A DNA stretch of 64,000 nt, taken from assembly GCF_018687755.1 (NCBI RefSeq), contig NZ_CP061305.1, positions 1,921,099 to 1,985,098 of the forward strand, in the 5' to 3' direction. Source of the stretch: Polynucleobacter sp. JS-Mosq-20-D10. GTDB taxonomy: Bacteria; Pseudomonadota; Gammaproteobacteria; Burkholderiales; Burkholderiaceae. This document shows, piece by piece, positions 24,761 through 33,805 of the stretch (its first letter is position 1; the number at the start of each line of letters is the position of its first letter). The position numbers were made by a program, and so were the translations under genes. Under the pieces are notes generated by a model, which worked only from the letters and a program-made list of their open reading frames with translations, was not told the DNA's origin and ran no database searches.

Positions 24761-25546
24761 ATGAATTTGCCAACGATTAATTTTGGAGCGGTAAAGCATC
24801 GACGCTTTCGTCCCGCTATCAATGCGTTTGGCTACGGTGTATTTACTTTATCTATTCCGATGCGTGCGCGCAGGAATGATCCAAAATTACTCAGTCGGCA
24901 TGGTCTGAAAGATAAACAATTCGGACTTTTTTCCTTTTTTGACCAAGACCATGGATTAGGTGGTGAGAACAGCCTGTCCTGGATCGAATCGATCCTCAAA
25001 GAAAACCACGTTCATCATGATGATGGTGAGATTTGGCTGCACACTTTTCCGCGAGTTCTCGGCTATGTCTTTAATCCGGTCAGCTTTTGGATCTGCACCC
25101 AAACCAATGGTCAAGTTCAAGCGGTACTAGCTGAGGTAAATAACACCTTTGGAGAACGACACTGCTATCTACTACATCATGACTCCGGTAAAGCCTTGCA
25201 ATCCGGAGAGACGCTTATTAGCAATAAGGTATTCCATGTCTCGCCCTTTTGTGACGTGCGAGGGGAGTACCACTTCCGCTTCTTATTTCCCCAAGATAGC
25301 AATTCAAAGCGGAATATTGTTTGTCGGATTGAGCTGCACGAGGACGGCGCTCCATTAATCAATACTAGTATCAGCGGTCTAGCTCAACCATTAACTAAAA
25401 GTGCTCTCCATCTTGCCTTTCTGCGCTACCCCCTCATGAGTCTGGGTGTTATTGGTCGAATTCACTGGCAGGCATTGAAATTATGGCTAAAAGGTGTACC
25501 CTTTCACTCAAAACCTAAACCACCAGAACTTGAAGTTACTCGATGA
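24761..25546 (+). CDS. DUF1365 protein
   Basis: 261 residues matching the DUF1365 family: FGAVKHRRFRPAINAFGYGVF at the start, LFSFFDQDHGLGGENSLSW, HTFPRVLGYVFNPVSFWICT, LAEVNNTFGERHCYLL and KVFHVSPFCDVRGEYHFRF. The family is cytoplasmic or membrane-associated, its chemistry is unknown, and it nearly always neighbours an amine-oxidase-like flavoprotein and a Cfa-like methyltransferase, exactly as here. The ATG follows the upstream stop codon without a gap, and the end overlaps cfa by four bases. Confidence 0.88.
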   Translation: MNLPTINFGAVKHRRFRPAINAFGYGVFTLSIPMRARRNDPKLLSRHGLKDKQFGLFSFFDQDHGLGGENSLSWIESILKENHVHHDDGEIWLHTFPRVLGYVFNPVSFWICTQTNGQVQAVLAEVNNTFGERHCYLLHHDSGKALQSGETLISNKVFHVSPFCDVRGEYHFRFLFPQDSNSKRNIVCRIELHEDGAPLINTSISGLAQPLTKSALHLAFLRYPLMSLGVIGRIHWQALKLWLKGVPFHSKPKPPELEVTR

Positions 25547-26838
25547 ATCGCCCCGGTCAAACTCTGCTATCACGCCTCACCTTTTCTCGCCCTGAAAGGC
25601 GTAAATCTAAACTGCAGCAAGGTAATGCAAGCACAGTGGCTCTATTAGGTCTTTTGGCTAAATTGCGCAGCGGGCACCTAGTTCTCACTCTTCCTAATAA
25701 TGAAGTAAGGGAGTTTGGCAACAGCTCAGACCAACTACATGCAGAAATTCAAGTTTTAGATTGGTCTGTATTTAAACAAGTTTTATCTCATGGTGATATC
25801 GGCTTTGCCGAAAGCTATATCCGAGGTGAATGGAATACACCTGATCTCAAAGCGGTTCTAGAGCTAGCCATTCGGAATCGCACTATCCTAGAGAAAGCAA
25901 TTTATGGCAGCTGGCTTGGATCCATAGCCTATCGCCTGAGACATTGGTTTAGAGACAACTCTAAATCTGGAAGTCGTAAAAATATTCATGCGCACTATGA
26001 CTTAGGTAATGCCTTTTATACGCTTTGGCTTGACCCCACGATGAGTTACTCGAGCGCATGGTTCTCTGAGGGCAACAAGCAATCACTCATGGATGCTCAG
26101 CGTGCAAAAATCAAACGTATCTTAGACTCCATCCACGCTAAGGAGGGAGATCAACTTTTAGAGATAGGTTGTGGTTGGGGCGGCTTTATGGAAGAAGCCT
26201 TACGCAATGGCAATCAAGTCACTGGCCTGACATTGTCGACTGAACAAAAAGTGTTTGCAGACTCTAGACTTCAAAAAATCTCTTCAGAAACCTCTAATGC
26301 AAAGCAATTTGAGGTGCGACTGCAAGACTATCGGGACTGTAAAGAGCAATTTGATGGCATCGCCTCTATTGAAATGTTTGAAGCAGTTGGCGAGAACCAT
26401 TGGACAGAATATTTCCAAACAGTTGCAAAACGACTCAAAGCGGGTGGACGGGCTTGTATCCAAACCATCGTGATCGCAGATGATTTATTTGATCGCTACC
26501 GCCAGAGTACCGACTTTATTCAGCAGTATGTTTTTCCAGGAGGCATGCTCCCCTCTCCAGCTAAATTTAAGGCTGCTGCAGCTAGTGCTGGTTTAGAGCT
26601 TGAGGAAGAATTTGCCTTTGGTGCTGACTATGCCAAAACCTTATGCCTATGGCGCGATAGCTTTAATCAGAAGATTGAAGAAATTTATCACCTTGGTTTC
26701 GACGAGGCATTTATTCGGCTCTGGAATTTTTATCTCATGTATTGCGCCGCCGGATTCTCCGAAAAGAATATTGATGTAGTGCAGTACACCCTAAAACATC
26801 AAGATGTCATTCACTCAAGTGATGTACTACGCCCATGA
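25543..26838 (+). CDS. cfa: Cyclopropane-fatty-acyl-phospholipid synthase family protein
   Basis: A 431-residue Cfa homologue. An N-terminal lipid-binding domain precedes NIHAHYDLGNAFYTLWLDPTMSYSSAWF, the SAM motif LLEIGCGWGGFMEEAL near residue 206-221, VTGLTLSTEQ, and IASIEMFEAVGENHW. It uses SAM to add a methylene or methyl group to unsaturated phospholipid chains. Whether this copy makes cyclopropane, methyl-branched or furan-precursor lipids cannot be decided from sequence. The partners oxidase, DUF1365 and SDR are those of the ChrR/RpoE-associated lipid module of alphaproteobacteria, but no such regulator is nearby. It overlaps both neighbours by four bases. Confidence 0.85.
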   Translation: MNRPGQTLLSRLTFSRPERRKSKLQQGNASTVALLGLLAKLRSGHLVLTLPNNEVREFGNSSDQLHAEIQVLDWSVFKQVLSHGDIGFAESYIRGEWNTPDLKAVLELAIRNRTILEKAIYGSWLGSIAYRLRHWFRDNSKSGSRKNIHAHYDLGNAFYTLWLDPTMSYSSAWFSEGNKQSLMDAQRAKIKRILDSIHAKEGDQLLEIGCGWGGFMEEALRNGNQVTGLTLSTEQKVFADSRLQKISSETSNAKQFEVRLQDYRDCKEQFDGIASIEMFEAVGENHWTEYFQTVAKRLKAGGRACIQTIVIADDLFDRYRQSTDFIQQYVFPGGMLPSPAKFKAAAASAGLELEEEFAFGADYAKTLCLWRDSFNQKIEEIYHLGFDEAFIRLWNFYLMYCAAGFSEKNIDVVQYTLKHQDVIHSSDVLRP

Positions 26839-27611
26839 AACAAAAAGGAATCGATTCTTTTATAAATCAACGGATTTGGGTCATTGGGGCTTCCAGCGGT
26901 ATTGGCGAGGCCTGCACTAAAACTTTTATCAAGGCGGGAGCAAAAGTCGCACTCTCTAGCCGTCGTACCGAGCGGCTAGATACTCTCGCACAATCTGCGA
27001 AGCCAGGACAGACCTTAGTGCTCCCTTCAGATGTCACCAGTCAAGACCAACTCGACTCCGCATACCAGAACATCCTAGAAGCGTGGGGCGGATTAGATTT
27101 ACTACTATTTGTTTCGGGCGTGTATACCCCCTTACGCGCTGATAATTTCGAATTTGATATTGCGCAGAAAACAATTGATGCCAATCTGCTTGGTCCCATG
27201 CGGGCCGTCAGCATTGTGATGCCTGATATGCTCAAAGCGCATGCTGGTCATATTGCCATCGTTGGTAGCGTGGCGGGATATAGCGGATTACCTAAAGCTT
27301 TAGCGTATGGTCCTAGTAAAGCAGGGATTATTAATTTCTGTGAAACCCTGTATTACGACTTACTGCCGCAGGGGGTGAGCGTGCATATGATCTCACCGGG
27401 ATTTGTTGCAACAGAGGCTACCGCACAGAATGATTTTGAAATGCCAGCGCTCATCACTGCCGATGAGGCCGCACAAGAAATCCTCGCCGGACTTCAGGCT
27501 GGAGAATTTGATATTCACTTCCCTAAGCGGTTTTCAGGATTCTTAAAGTTCCTCAGAATCCTGCCTTACCCGCTTTACTTTTGGATTATCCGACGCTTCG
27601 TCAAAATATAA
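26835..27611 (+). CDS. Short-chain dehydrogenase/reductase
   Basis: A 258-residue SDR with the cofactor motif GASSGIGEACTKTF near 20-33, SSRRTERL after strand 2 (NADP(H) preference is suggested by the basic residues), and the catalytic set S in VGSVAGYSG, Y and K in AYGPSKAG. A hydrophobic C-terminal end (LPYPLYFWIIRRF) may touch the membrane. It closes the operon with a four-base overlap with cfa. A role in modifying lipid-derived aldehydes or ketones is a guess from context. Confidence 0.8.
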   Translation: MKQKGIDSFINQRIWVIGASSGIGEACTKTFIKAGAKVALSSRRTERLDTLAQSAKPGQTLVLPSDVTSQDQLDSAYQNILEAWGGLDLLLFVSGVYTPLRADNFEFDIAQKTIDANLLGPMRAVSIVMPDMLKAHAGHIAIVGSVAGYSGLPKALAYGPSKAGIINFCETLYYDLLPQGVSVHMISPGFVATEATAQNDFEMPALITADEAAQEILAGLQAGEFDIHFPKRFSGFLKFLRILPYPLYFWIIRRFVKI

Positions 27612-27620
27612 GATCCTGAA

Positions 27621-28283
27621 TTACTTGTACTTATCCTTGCGGATTTTTTGCTCTAAGTGATCCATTACAGCAATTGCTTTTGCCTTGGTTCCAGCAATGG
27701 ATGGAGATGTGACGTAGCGACCCTGCATCACAATCGTTGGCACACCATCAATGCGATAAGCATCAGCCATCTGTCTTGCAGCACGAGCTTTTGATACAAC
27801 AGCAAATGAGCGATAGGTAGCTAAGAAAGTATTGCGATCGATACCTTGTGAGGCTACCCAATCGGCGATCTCATTTTCTGTCATGAGGCGCTTGTTTTCT
27901 TTGTGCATGGCATACATGACTTTGTCATTCATCGCCTCGCCCTTACCCATGGACTCTAAGGCATAGAACAGCTGGCTATGCGGCATGAAATCATCTCGGA
28001 AAGCAACGGGTACTTTACGGAATGTCACATCCTTTGCTTGGCGCTTAAGCCATGCATTGAGTTCTGGCTCAAAGTCATAACAATGCGGGCAACCATACCA
28101 AAAGAACTCGATAACCTCGACCTTGCCTTTGGCCTCAACTGGCTGAGGGGTAGGCAGAATACGATAATCAAACCCCTCCTCAATCTTAGGGCTTTGCGCA
28201 GTAGCAAGGCCTGAAAAAGAAAATGCTAAGCCAAGAATAGTGGCAGATAAAAAGGCTCTTTTAGATTTAGATAATGTAATCAT
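27621..28283 (-). CDS. dsbA: Thiol:disulfide interchange protein DsbA
   Basis: A 220-residue periplasmic thioredoxin-fold protein: signal peptide up to LATAQS, FFWYGCPHCYDFEPELNAW with the CPHC active site, the helical insertion, and the cis-proline segment DGVPTIVMQGRYV. It introduces disulfides into exported proteins and is re-oxidised by DsbB. It overlaps the SPOR gene by four bases (ATGA) and converges on the SDR gene with nine bases between. Confidence 0.93.
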   Translation of the reverse strand: MITLSKSKRAFLSATILGLAFSFSGLATAQSPKIEEGFDYRILPTPQPVEAKGKVEVIEFFWYGCPHCYDFEPELNAWLKRQAKDVTFRKVPVAFRDDFMPHSQLFYALESMGKGEAMNDKVMYAMHKENKRLMTENEIADWVASQGIDRNTFLATYRSFAVVSKARAARQMADAYRIDGVPTIVMQGRYVTSPSIAGTKAKAIAVMDHLEQKIRKDKYK

Positions 28284-28894
28284 GATTTGCTAGATTTAAT
28301 GACACTCGGTTTAATACCCATGCCATTAAGCTTATCACGCACGGGATTGCTTTCTTCAACACTGTTGTATGGGCCAACACGCACACGCCAAAGCGTATTG
28401 CCCTCACTATTAATCTCACTTAATTGAGATTGAATACCTTGAATCGCTAAACTTGCTTTTTGAGCATCTGCATCAGCACGCTTATTAAAGGCACCTACTT
28501 GTAAGAAATAAATTGCATCCGATTTTGCTGTAGGTGTTGGGGCTAGCTCTACCGGCTTTTTACCATTAGCTACATCAGCAATTAGATCTGGCGTACTCGC
28601 TGCGGGTGCGGCTGACTTGCCTTGGAGTGGCTTATTCAAATCTAGAGCCTCTGCTGGGGCAGTCACTTCGCCCTCCGCCGGCGCTGCTCCCGGCATAATT
28701 GTTAAAGGAAGATTGGGAGCCCTGACTCCAGGGCGCTCCTGTGGTGTGTTTTTAGAAAGGTAAAAGGCAATCACAAAAGCAACACCGAGGCCAACACCAA
28801 GTCCTAAGATGAAGCCAAGAATAGTACCGCCATACTCCGAGCTCGAAGACTGGGTCCTTGGCGTAAAGCTGGTCTGTTGATTATTTTTTTTCAT
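28280..28894 (-). CDS. SPOR-domain cell-envelope protein
   Basis: A 204-residue bitopic membrane protein: a short cytoplasmic tail, a helix at about 22-46 (GTILGFILGLGVGLGVAFVIAFYL), a proline/alanine-rich periplasmic linker, and a C-terminal SPOR domain (AIYFLQVGAFNKRADADAQK to LNGMGIKPSVIKS). SPOR domains bind denuded septal peptidoglycan, so a role near the division site is likely. FtsN is the best-known member, but this could equally be a DedD-like protein. The argS-SPOR-dsbA order is common in Burkholderiales. Confidence 0.85.
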   Translation of the reverse strand: MKKNNQQTSFTPRTQSSSSEYGGTILGFILGLGVGLGVAFVIAFYLSKNTPQERPGVRAPNLPLTIMPGAAPAEGEVTAPAEALDLNKPLQGKSAAPAASTPDLIADVANGKKPVELAPTPTAKSDAIYFLQVGAFNKRADADAQKASLAIQGIQSQLSEINSEGNTLWRVRVGPYNSVEESNPVRDKLNGMGIKPSVIKSSKS

Positions 28895-28945
28895 CGTATC
28901 CCCATCCTTCTTTTTTACCTCTTAAGCGCTAGCAAGCACTACAGC

Positions 28946-30673
28946 TTACATCTTAGCTGGTGCTGATACACCTAATACTTTTAATCCATTTTCAAGCACT
29001 TGGCGCGTCGCTAGGAGTAATGCAAGTCGTGCCAATTTCAATGCGGGATCATCCACTAAAACGCGATCCGCATTATAGAAGGCATGGAAGTCTCCCGCTA
29101 AATCACGTAAATAAAAAGCTAAGGCATGTGGCGCCAAGTCTGCAGCCGCATCAGTAAGCATTTCTGGATATTCAGCCAAGCGACGCAATAAATGATCCGA
29201 AGCTTTGCTTTGTAGTAAGGAGAGGTCAGCACCTTTTAGTTCGGATACTTTTCCACCCCATTGGGTCAGAATTGAACAAATACGTGCATGGGCATATTGC
29301 ACATAAAACACGGGATTCTCATCATTCTGCTGTAATGCCAAATCAATATCAAACACAAATTCAGTATCAGCCTTACGAGAGATAAGGAAGAAACGCACAG
29401 CATCTCTTCCACGCTGTAGTGCCAGCTCACGCTCATCAGCAGCCATCTCTGGTGTAACACCGCCGGACCACTCAACTAAGTCGCGCACAGTCACATAGGA
29501 GCCAGCGCGTTTAGAAATTTTGACTTCTTCACCATGGCGCATCACCGTCACCATCTTGTGCAATACATAGTCAGGGTAGGTTTTCGGAATATCCCAACCA
29601 CGCTTCTGTGCCACACCCTGCAAGCCCGAGCGAACACGGGCGATGGTACCGTGGTGATCGCTCCCTTGGACGTTAATTACTTTTTCAAAGCCACGATTCC
29701 ATTTGCTGGTGTGATAGGCGACATCAGGCACAAAGTAGGTAAAGCTACCATCAGACTTACGCATGACGCGATCTTTATCATCGCCATCATCTGTTGTCTT
29801 GAGCCAAAGTGCGCCCTCAGACTCATAGGTCTTACCAATACTTTGCAGCTCCTCAACAATTTTTGCAACACTGCCATCGGTATACAAGGAAGACTCTAAG
29901 TAATAGCAATCAAACTTCACGCCAAATGTTTTTAAGTCAATATCTTGTTCATTGCGTAAATACGCGACGGCAAATTGACGAATCGCTTCCAGATCATCTT
30001 TATATTCAGATGAATCCTTAAAAGCAGTCGCAATCTCCGCAATGTATTCACCGTTATAGGCGCTCTCTGGCCAAGCAGCATCACCCGGTTTAAGTCCATT
30101 CAATCGAGCTTGCACCGAGAGCGCCAAGTTCGCGATCTGGACTCCAGCATCGTTATAGTAAAACTCACGATGTACCTTGATGCCCTGCGTTGCTAATAAG
30201 TTTGCTAAGGCGTCGCCTAGTGCAGCTTGTCGACCATGACCTACGTGCAGCGGGCCAGTAGGATTGGCGGATACAAACTCAATCATGGCACTAGCAACTG
30301 GGGATGCCTCTGGCGCTAGCTGACCAAACTGAGATCCTGCCGTGAGGACTTCTTGCACCACAGCAGTTTTAGCTAGATTGCTAAGACGAAAATTAATAAA
30401 GCCAGGCCCTGCAATTTCGCAGGAGGCAATGAGGTCGCTATAGCCAGACTGCTGCTCTAAGCGCTCAACCAGCGCTTGCGCTAATTCTCGAGGGTTCAGT
30501 TTCCAAGCCTTAGAAAGCTGAAGCGCAATATTACAAGCGACATCCCCATGATCTACCGCCTTAGGGCGCTCTAGGCGCGGAGCAGGGGCATCACCCAAAC
30601 CACGCTCCTGGGCAAGACCCTGAAGAGCTGCGCTCAGCATTTCAATTAAACGATTTTTATTAGTTAACAACAT
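28946..30673 (-). CDS. argS: Arginyl-tRNA synthetase
   Basis: A 575-residue class I synthetase with the ArgS N-terminal additional domain, the HIGH-type motif SANPTGPLHVGHGRQAALGDAL, the GSDHHGTIARV segment, and KISKRAGSYVTVRDL in place of KMSKS. The C-terminal DALR-type anticodon-binding domain ends VLGVSAPAKM. Length fits the bacterial family. It diverges from the DUF1840 gene with 35 bases between and leads the SPOR-dsbA group. Confidence 0.96.
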   Translation of the reverse strand: MLLTNKNRLIEMLSAALQGLAQERGLGDAPAPRLERPKAVDHGDVACNIALQLSKAWKLNPRELAQALVERLEQQSGYSDLIASCEIAGPGFINFRLSNLAKTAVVQEVLTAGSQFGQLAPEASPVASAMIEFVSANPTGPLHVGHGRQAALGDALANLLATQGIKVHREFYYNDAGVQIANLALSVQARLNGLKPGDAAWPESAYNGEYIAEIATAFKDSSEYKDDLEAIRQFAVAYLRNEQDIDLKTFGVKFDCYYLESSLYTDGSVAKIVEELQSIGKTYESEGALWLKTTDDGDDKDRVMRKSDGSFTYFVPDVAYHTSKWNRGFEKVINVQGSDHHGTIARVRSGLQGVAQKRGWDIPKTYPDYVLHKMVTVMRHGEEVKISKRAGSYVTVRDLVEWSGGVTPEMAADERELALQRGRDAVRFFLISRKADTEFVFDIDLALQQNDENPVFYVQYAHARICSILTQWGGKVSELKGADLSLLQSKASDHLLRRLAEYPEMLTDAAADLAPHALAFYLRDLAGDFHAFYNADRVLVDDPALKLARLALLLATRQVLENGLKVLGVSAPAKM

Positions 30674-30708
30674 AGATAAGTGAGTTTATCAGGTGGTAAG
30701 CTATTGAA

Positions 30709-31026
30709 ATGATCTATCAATTTCGCTCCAAAGCGGGTCCTGACGTCATCATGCTGGCTGACCTCTCCCAGAGAATCTTTGAAATTTTGGGCCGTCCATT
30801 AGAGCCTAGAGGAATTTTGACGGTGGAGCAACTACCAAGCCTCATCATCGACCTAGAGACTGCCATTCTGAAAGATTTGGAAGAGCGGGCTAAAAGTAAT
30901 GTAGCGGATCAAGAAAATACTGAAAAACGGAAACTTACCGATAGGCTAGGGCAGCGTGCCTACCCTTTCCTAGAGCTGATGAAACAAGCTAAAGCCAAAG
31001 ATGAACCGGTGATGTGGGGCGTTTAA
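30709..31026 (+). CDS. DUF1840 protein
   Basis: A 105-residue protein fitting the DUF1840 family: MIYQFRSKAGPDVIMLADLSQRI, GRPLEPRGILTVEQLPSLI, and the C-terminal LGQRAYPFLELMKQAKAKDEPVMWGV. It is largely helical and probably cytoplasmic. It is typical of beta- and some gamma-proteobacteria and has no known function. It stands alone, convergent with metH. Confidence 0.82.
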   Translation: MIYQFRSKAGPDVIMLADLSQRIFEILGRPLEPRGILTVEQLPSLIIDLETAILKDLEERAKSNVADQENTEKRKLTDRLGQRAYPFLELMKQAKAKDEPVMWGV

Positions 31027-31057
31027 ATACTGCCTCCCACTCCACCCAAAATCAAAT

Positions 31058-33805
31058 TTATTCTATCGAGCTTGCCAACTGGCGACGAATGTCTTCAATG
31101 GACTCATTACGGCGCTTCGCAAGATCTTCAATCTGGTCTGCTGACAACTTACCCACATTGAAATAACGTGCGTCTGGATGTGCCAGATAAAAACCGCTGA
31201 CACTAGAAGCTGGGTTCATGGCCATCGATTCGGTCAAGGTCATACCAATATCTTCCGAACCAATAACGCGTAATAAATCTTTTTTCACCTCATGCGCAGG
31301 GCAAGCTGGATATCCTGGCGCTGGACGAATACCGCGATACTCTTCATTAATCATTTGATCATTCGTCAAAATCTCATCAGTCGCATAAGCCCAAAGATCG
31401 GTACGAACACGATGATGCATCAACTCTGCAAATGCTTCTGCCAAACGATCAGCTAAAGATTGCAACATGATCGCACTGTAGTCATCATGCTTCGCATGGA
31501 ACTCAGCCACTTTTTTCTCAACCCCATGGCCAGTTGTCACAGCAAAGCAGCCAAGATAATCGGCCACATGTGAATCTTTCGGTGCCACATAATCTGCTAA
31601 GCAGCGATTTGGCCGACGGACCCCATCGACAACTGGACGCTCGGCCTGCTGACGCAAGTTATGCCAAACAAATAATGGATGCTCGCGAGATTCATCGCTG
31701 TACAAAACAATATCATCACCTATCGTATTTGCTGGGTAGAAGGCTACTACAGCATCGGCTTGCAACCACTGACCCTTAATCAACTTATCCAATAGCGCCC
31801 GGCCATCTTCAAATACTTTACGTGCCTCTACACCAACAACTTCATCATCCAAGATTGCTGGAAACTTACCAGCCAAATCCCAAGTCTGAAAAAATGGTGT
31901 CCAGTCAATGTATTTAGCGATGTCACTTAAAGCGAAATTCTTGAAAACACGACGTCCAATAAACTTAGGCTTCTCAGGCACGTAGTGAGCCCAATCAATC
32001 AGCTCACGATTCTTACGCGCGGCTTCTAATGAGATAGTTGGGGACGCCTTCTTATTGGCATGCTGCTCACGAATACGAACGTAGTCATCGCGCAGATCCT
32101 GAATAAATTTCTTGGCGCTTTCATCTGATAGAAGGCTTGATGCTACTGACACAGAGCGGGATGCATCGGGCACGTAAACTACTGGGCCATCGTAATGTGG
32201 TGCAATCTTGACTGCGGTATGTACACGAGAAGTTGTGGCACCACCAATCATGAGTGGAATTTGACGCTCACGGAAATAATCATCTCGCTGCATCTCTTGC
32301 GCAACGTAGGTCATCTCCTCTAAAGATGGTGTGATCAAACCAGACAAACCAACAATATCTGCTTTTTCTTCTTTGGCACGCTTCAGAATTTCTGAGCAAG
32401 GCACCATCACACCCATATTGGCAACTTCAAAGTTATTACATTGCAGCACCACCGTCACAATGTTTTTACCAATATCGTGCACGTCACCTTTTACAGTCGC
32501 CATCACAATCTTGCCTTTGGCTTTTGCTTCGCCACCAGAGGCAATGTGCAAGCGCTTCTCTTCCTCAATATAAGGAATCAAAATGGCTACTGCTTGCTTC
32601 ATCACGCGTGCGCTCTTGACTACTTGAGGCAGAAACATCTTACCGGCACCAAATAAGTCACCAACGACATTCATACCATCCATCAGAGGACCTTCAATAA
32701 CCTCAATCGGACGACCACCCGCACCCATAATTTGAGCGCGCAGCTCTTCAGTGTCACCTTCAATAAAGGTAGTGATTCCATGTACTAAAGCATGGGTTAA
32801 ACGCTCACGCACTGGGGCTTCACGCCACACCAAGTTTTCTACTTGCTTTGCGCCACCACCTTTAAATTGATCGGCAATATCCAGTAAGCGCTCAGTTGGA
32901 GTCTTACCTTCTTTTTCTTTAAAGCGGTTGAGGACCACATCCTCAACACGCTCACGTAATTCAGGATCTAGGTCTGCATAGACCCCGAGCTGCCCCGCAT
33001 TAACAATACCCATATCCATACCAGCCTGAATGGCGTGATACAGGAACACCGTATGAATGGCTTCACGTACGCGATCGTTGCCGCGGAATGAAAAGCTGAC
33101 ATTGGATACGCCACCACTGACTTTTGCGCCCGGTAGATTTTCTTTAATCCAGCGAGTGGCATTAATAAAATCGACTGCATAGTTATCGTGCTCTTCAATG
33201 CCGGTAGCAATTGCAAAGATATTGGGATCAAAAATAATATCTTCTGCTGGAAAGTCAATCTCATTAACAAGAATTTGATAGCAGCGCTGGCAAATTTCTG
33301 TTTTGCGCTTAAAGGTATCGGCTTGACCTACTTCGTCAAATGCCATCACTACAGATGCTGCACCGTAACGACGAATCAAACGTGCTTGTTTTCTGAACGG
33401 CTCTTCACCCTCTTTGAGTGAAATCGAGTTCACAATCGGCTTACCCTGAATGCACTTGAGACCCGCCTCAATTACGCTCCATTTAGAGGAGTCAATCATG
33501 ATCGGCACACGAGCAATATCGGGCTCTGAGGCAATCAAATTTAAGAAGCGCGTCATTGCCGCTTCAGAATCCAACATTGCCTCATCCATATTGATGTCAA
33601 TCACTTGAGCACCATTTTCAACCTGTTGCCTTGCAACTACCAAAGCTTCATCAAATTGATTATTCAAAATCATGCGCGCAAAGGCTTTGGAGCCTGTTAC
33701 GTTGGTACGCTCGCCAATGTTTACAAAGCGGATATCGGCTGTAACATTGAAAGGCTCTAAGCCTGAAAGCTTCATCGGTGGCGTTACTTTTACAGTCTTA
33801 CTCAT
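31058..33805 (-). CDS. metH: Cobalamin-dependent methionine synthase, large part (folate, B12 and reactivation domains)
   Basis: 915 residues covering the last three modules of MetH. The methyltetrahydrofolate-binding barrel begins FNVTADIRFVNIGERTNVTG and includes KVSGGVSNVSFSFRGND. The cobalamin domain has the axial-histidine motif GDVHDIGKN at about residue 438-446, and the SAM-dependent reactivation domain shows RPAPGYPACPAHEVKKDLL. It methylates homocysteine using the homocysteine domain encoded by the gene just upstream, with which it overlaps by four bases. Such a split MetH is usual in Burkholderiales. No cobalamin riboswitch is visible upstream of either part. Confidence 0.95.
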   Translation of the reverse strand: MSKTVKVTPPMKLSGLEPFNVTADIRFVNIGERTNVTGSKAFARMILNNQFDEALVVARQQVENGAQVIDINMDEAMLDSEAAMTRFLNLIASEPDIARVPIMIDSSKWSVIEAGLKCIQGKPIVNSISLKEGEEPFRKQARLIRRYGAASVVMAFDEVGQADTFKRKTEICQRCYQILVNEIDFPAEDIIFDPNIFAIATGIEEHDNYAVDFINATRWIKENLPGAKVSGGVSNVSFSFRGNDRVREAIHTVFLYHAIQAGMDMGIVNAGQLGVYADLDPELRERVEDVVLNRFKEKEGKTPTERLLDIADQFKGGGAKQVENLVWREAPVRERLTHALVHGITTFIEGDTEELRAQIMGAGGRPIEVIEGPLMDGMNVVGDLFGAGKMFLPQVVKSARVMKQAVAILIPYIEEEKRLHIASGGEAKAKGKIVMATVKGDVHDIGKNIVTVVLQCNNFEVANMGVMVPCSEILKRAKEEKADIVGLSGLITPSLEEMTYVAQEMQRDDYFRERQIPLMIGGATTSRVHTAVKIAPHYDGPVVYVPDASRSVSVASSLLSDESAKKFIQDLRDDYVRIREQHANKKASPTISLEAARKNRELIDWAHYVPEKPKFIGRRVFKNFALSDIAKYIDWTPFFQTWDLAGKFPAILDDEVVGVEARKVFEDGRALLDKLIKGQWLQADAVVAFYPANTIGDDIVLYSDESREHPLFVWHNLRQQAERPVVDGVRRPNRCLADYVAPKDSHVADYLGCFAVTTGHGVEKKVAEFHAKHDDYSAIMLQSLADRLAEAFAELMHHRVRTDLWAYATDEILTNDQMINEEYRGIRPAPGYPACPAHEVKKDLLRVIGSEDIGMTLTESMAMNPASSVSGFYLAHPDARYFNVGKLSADQIEDLAKRRNESIEDIRRQLASSIE

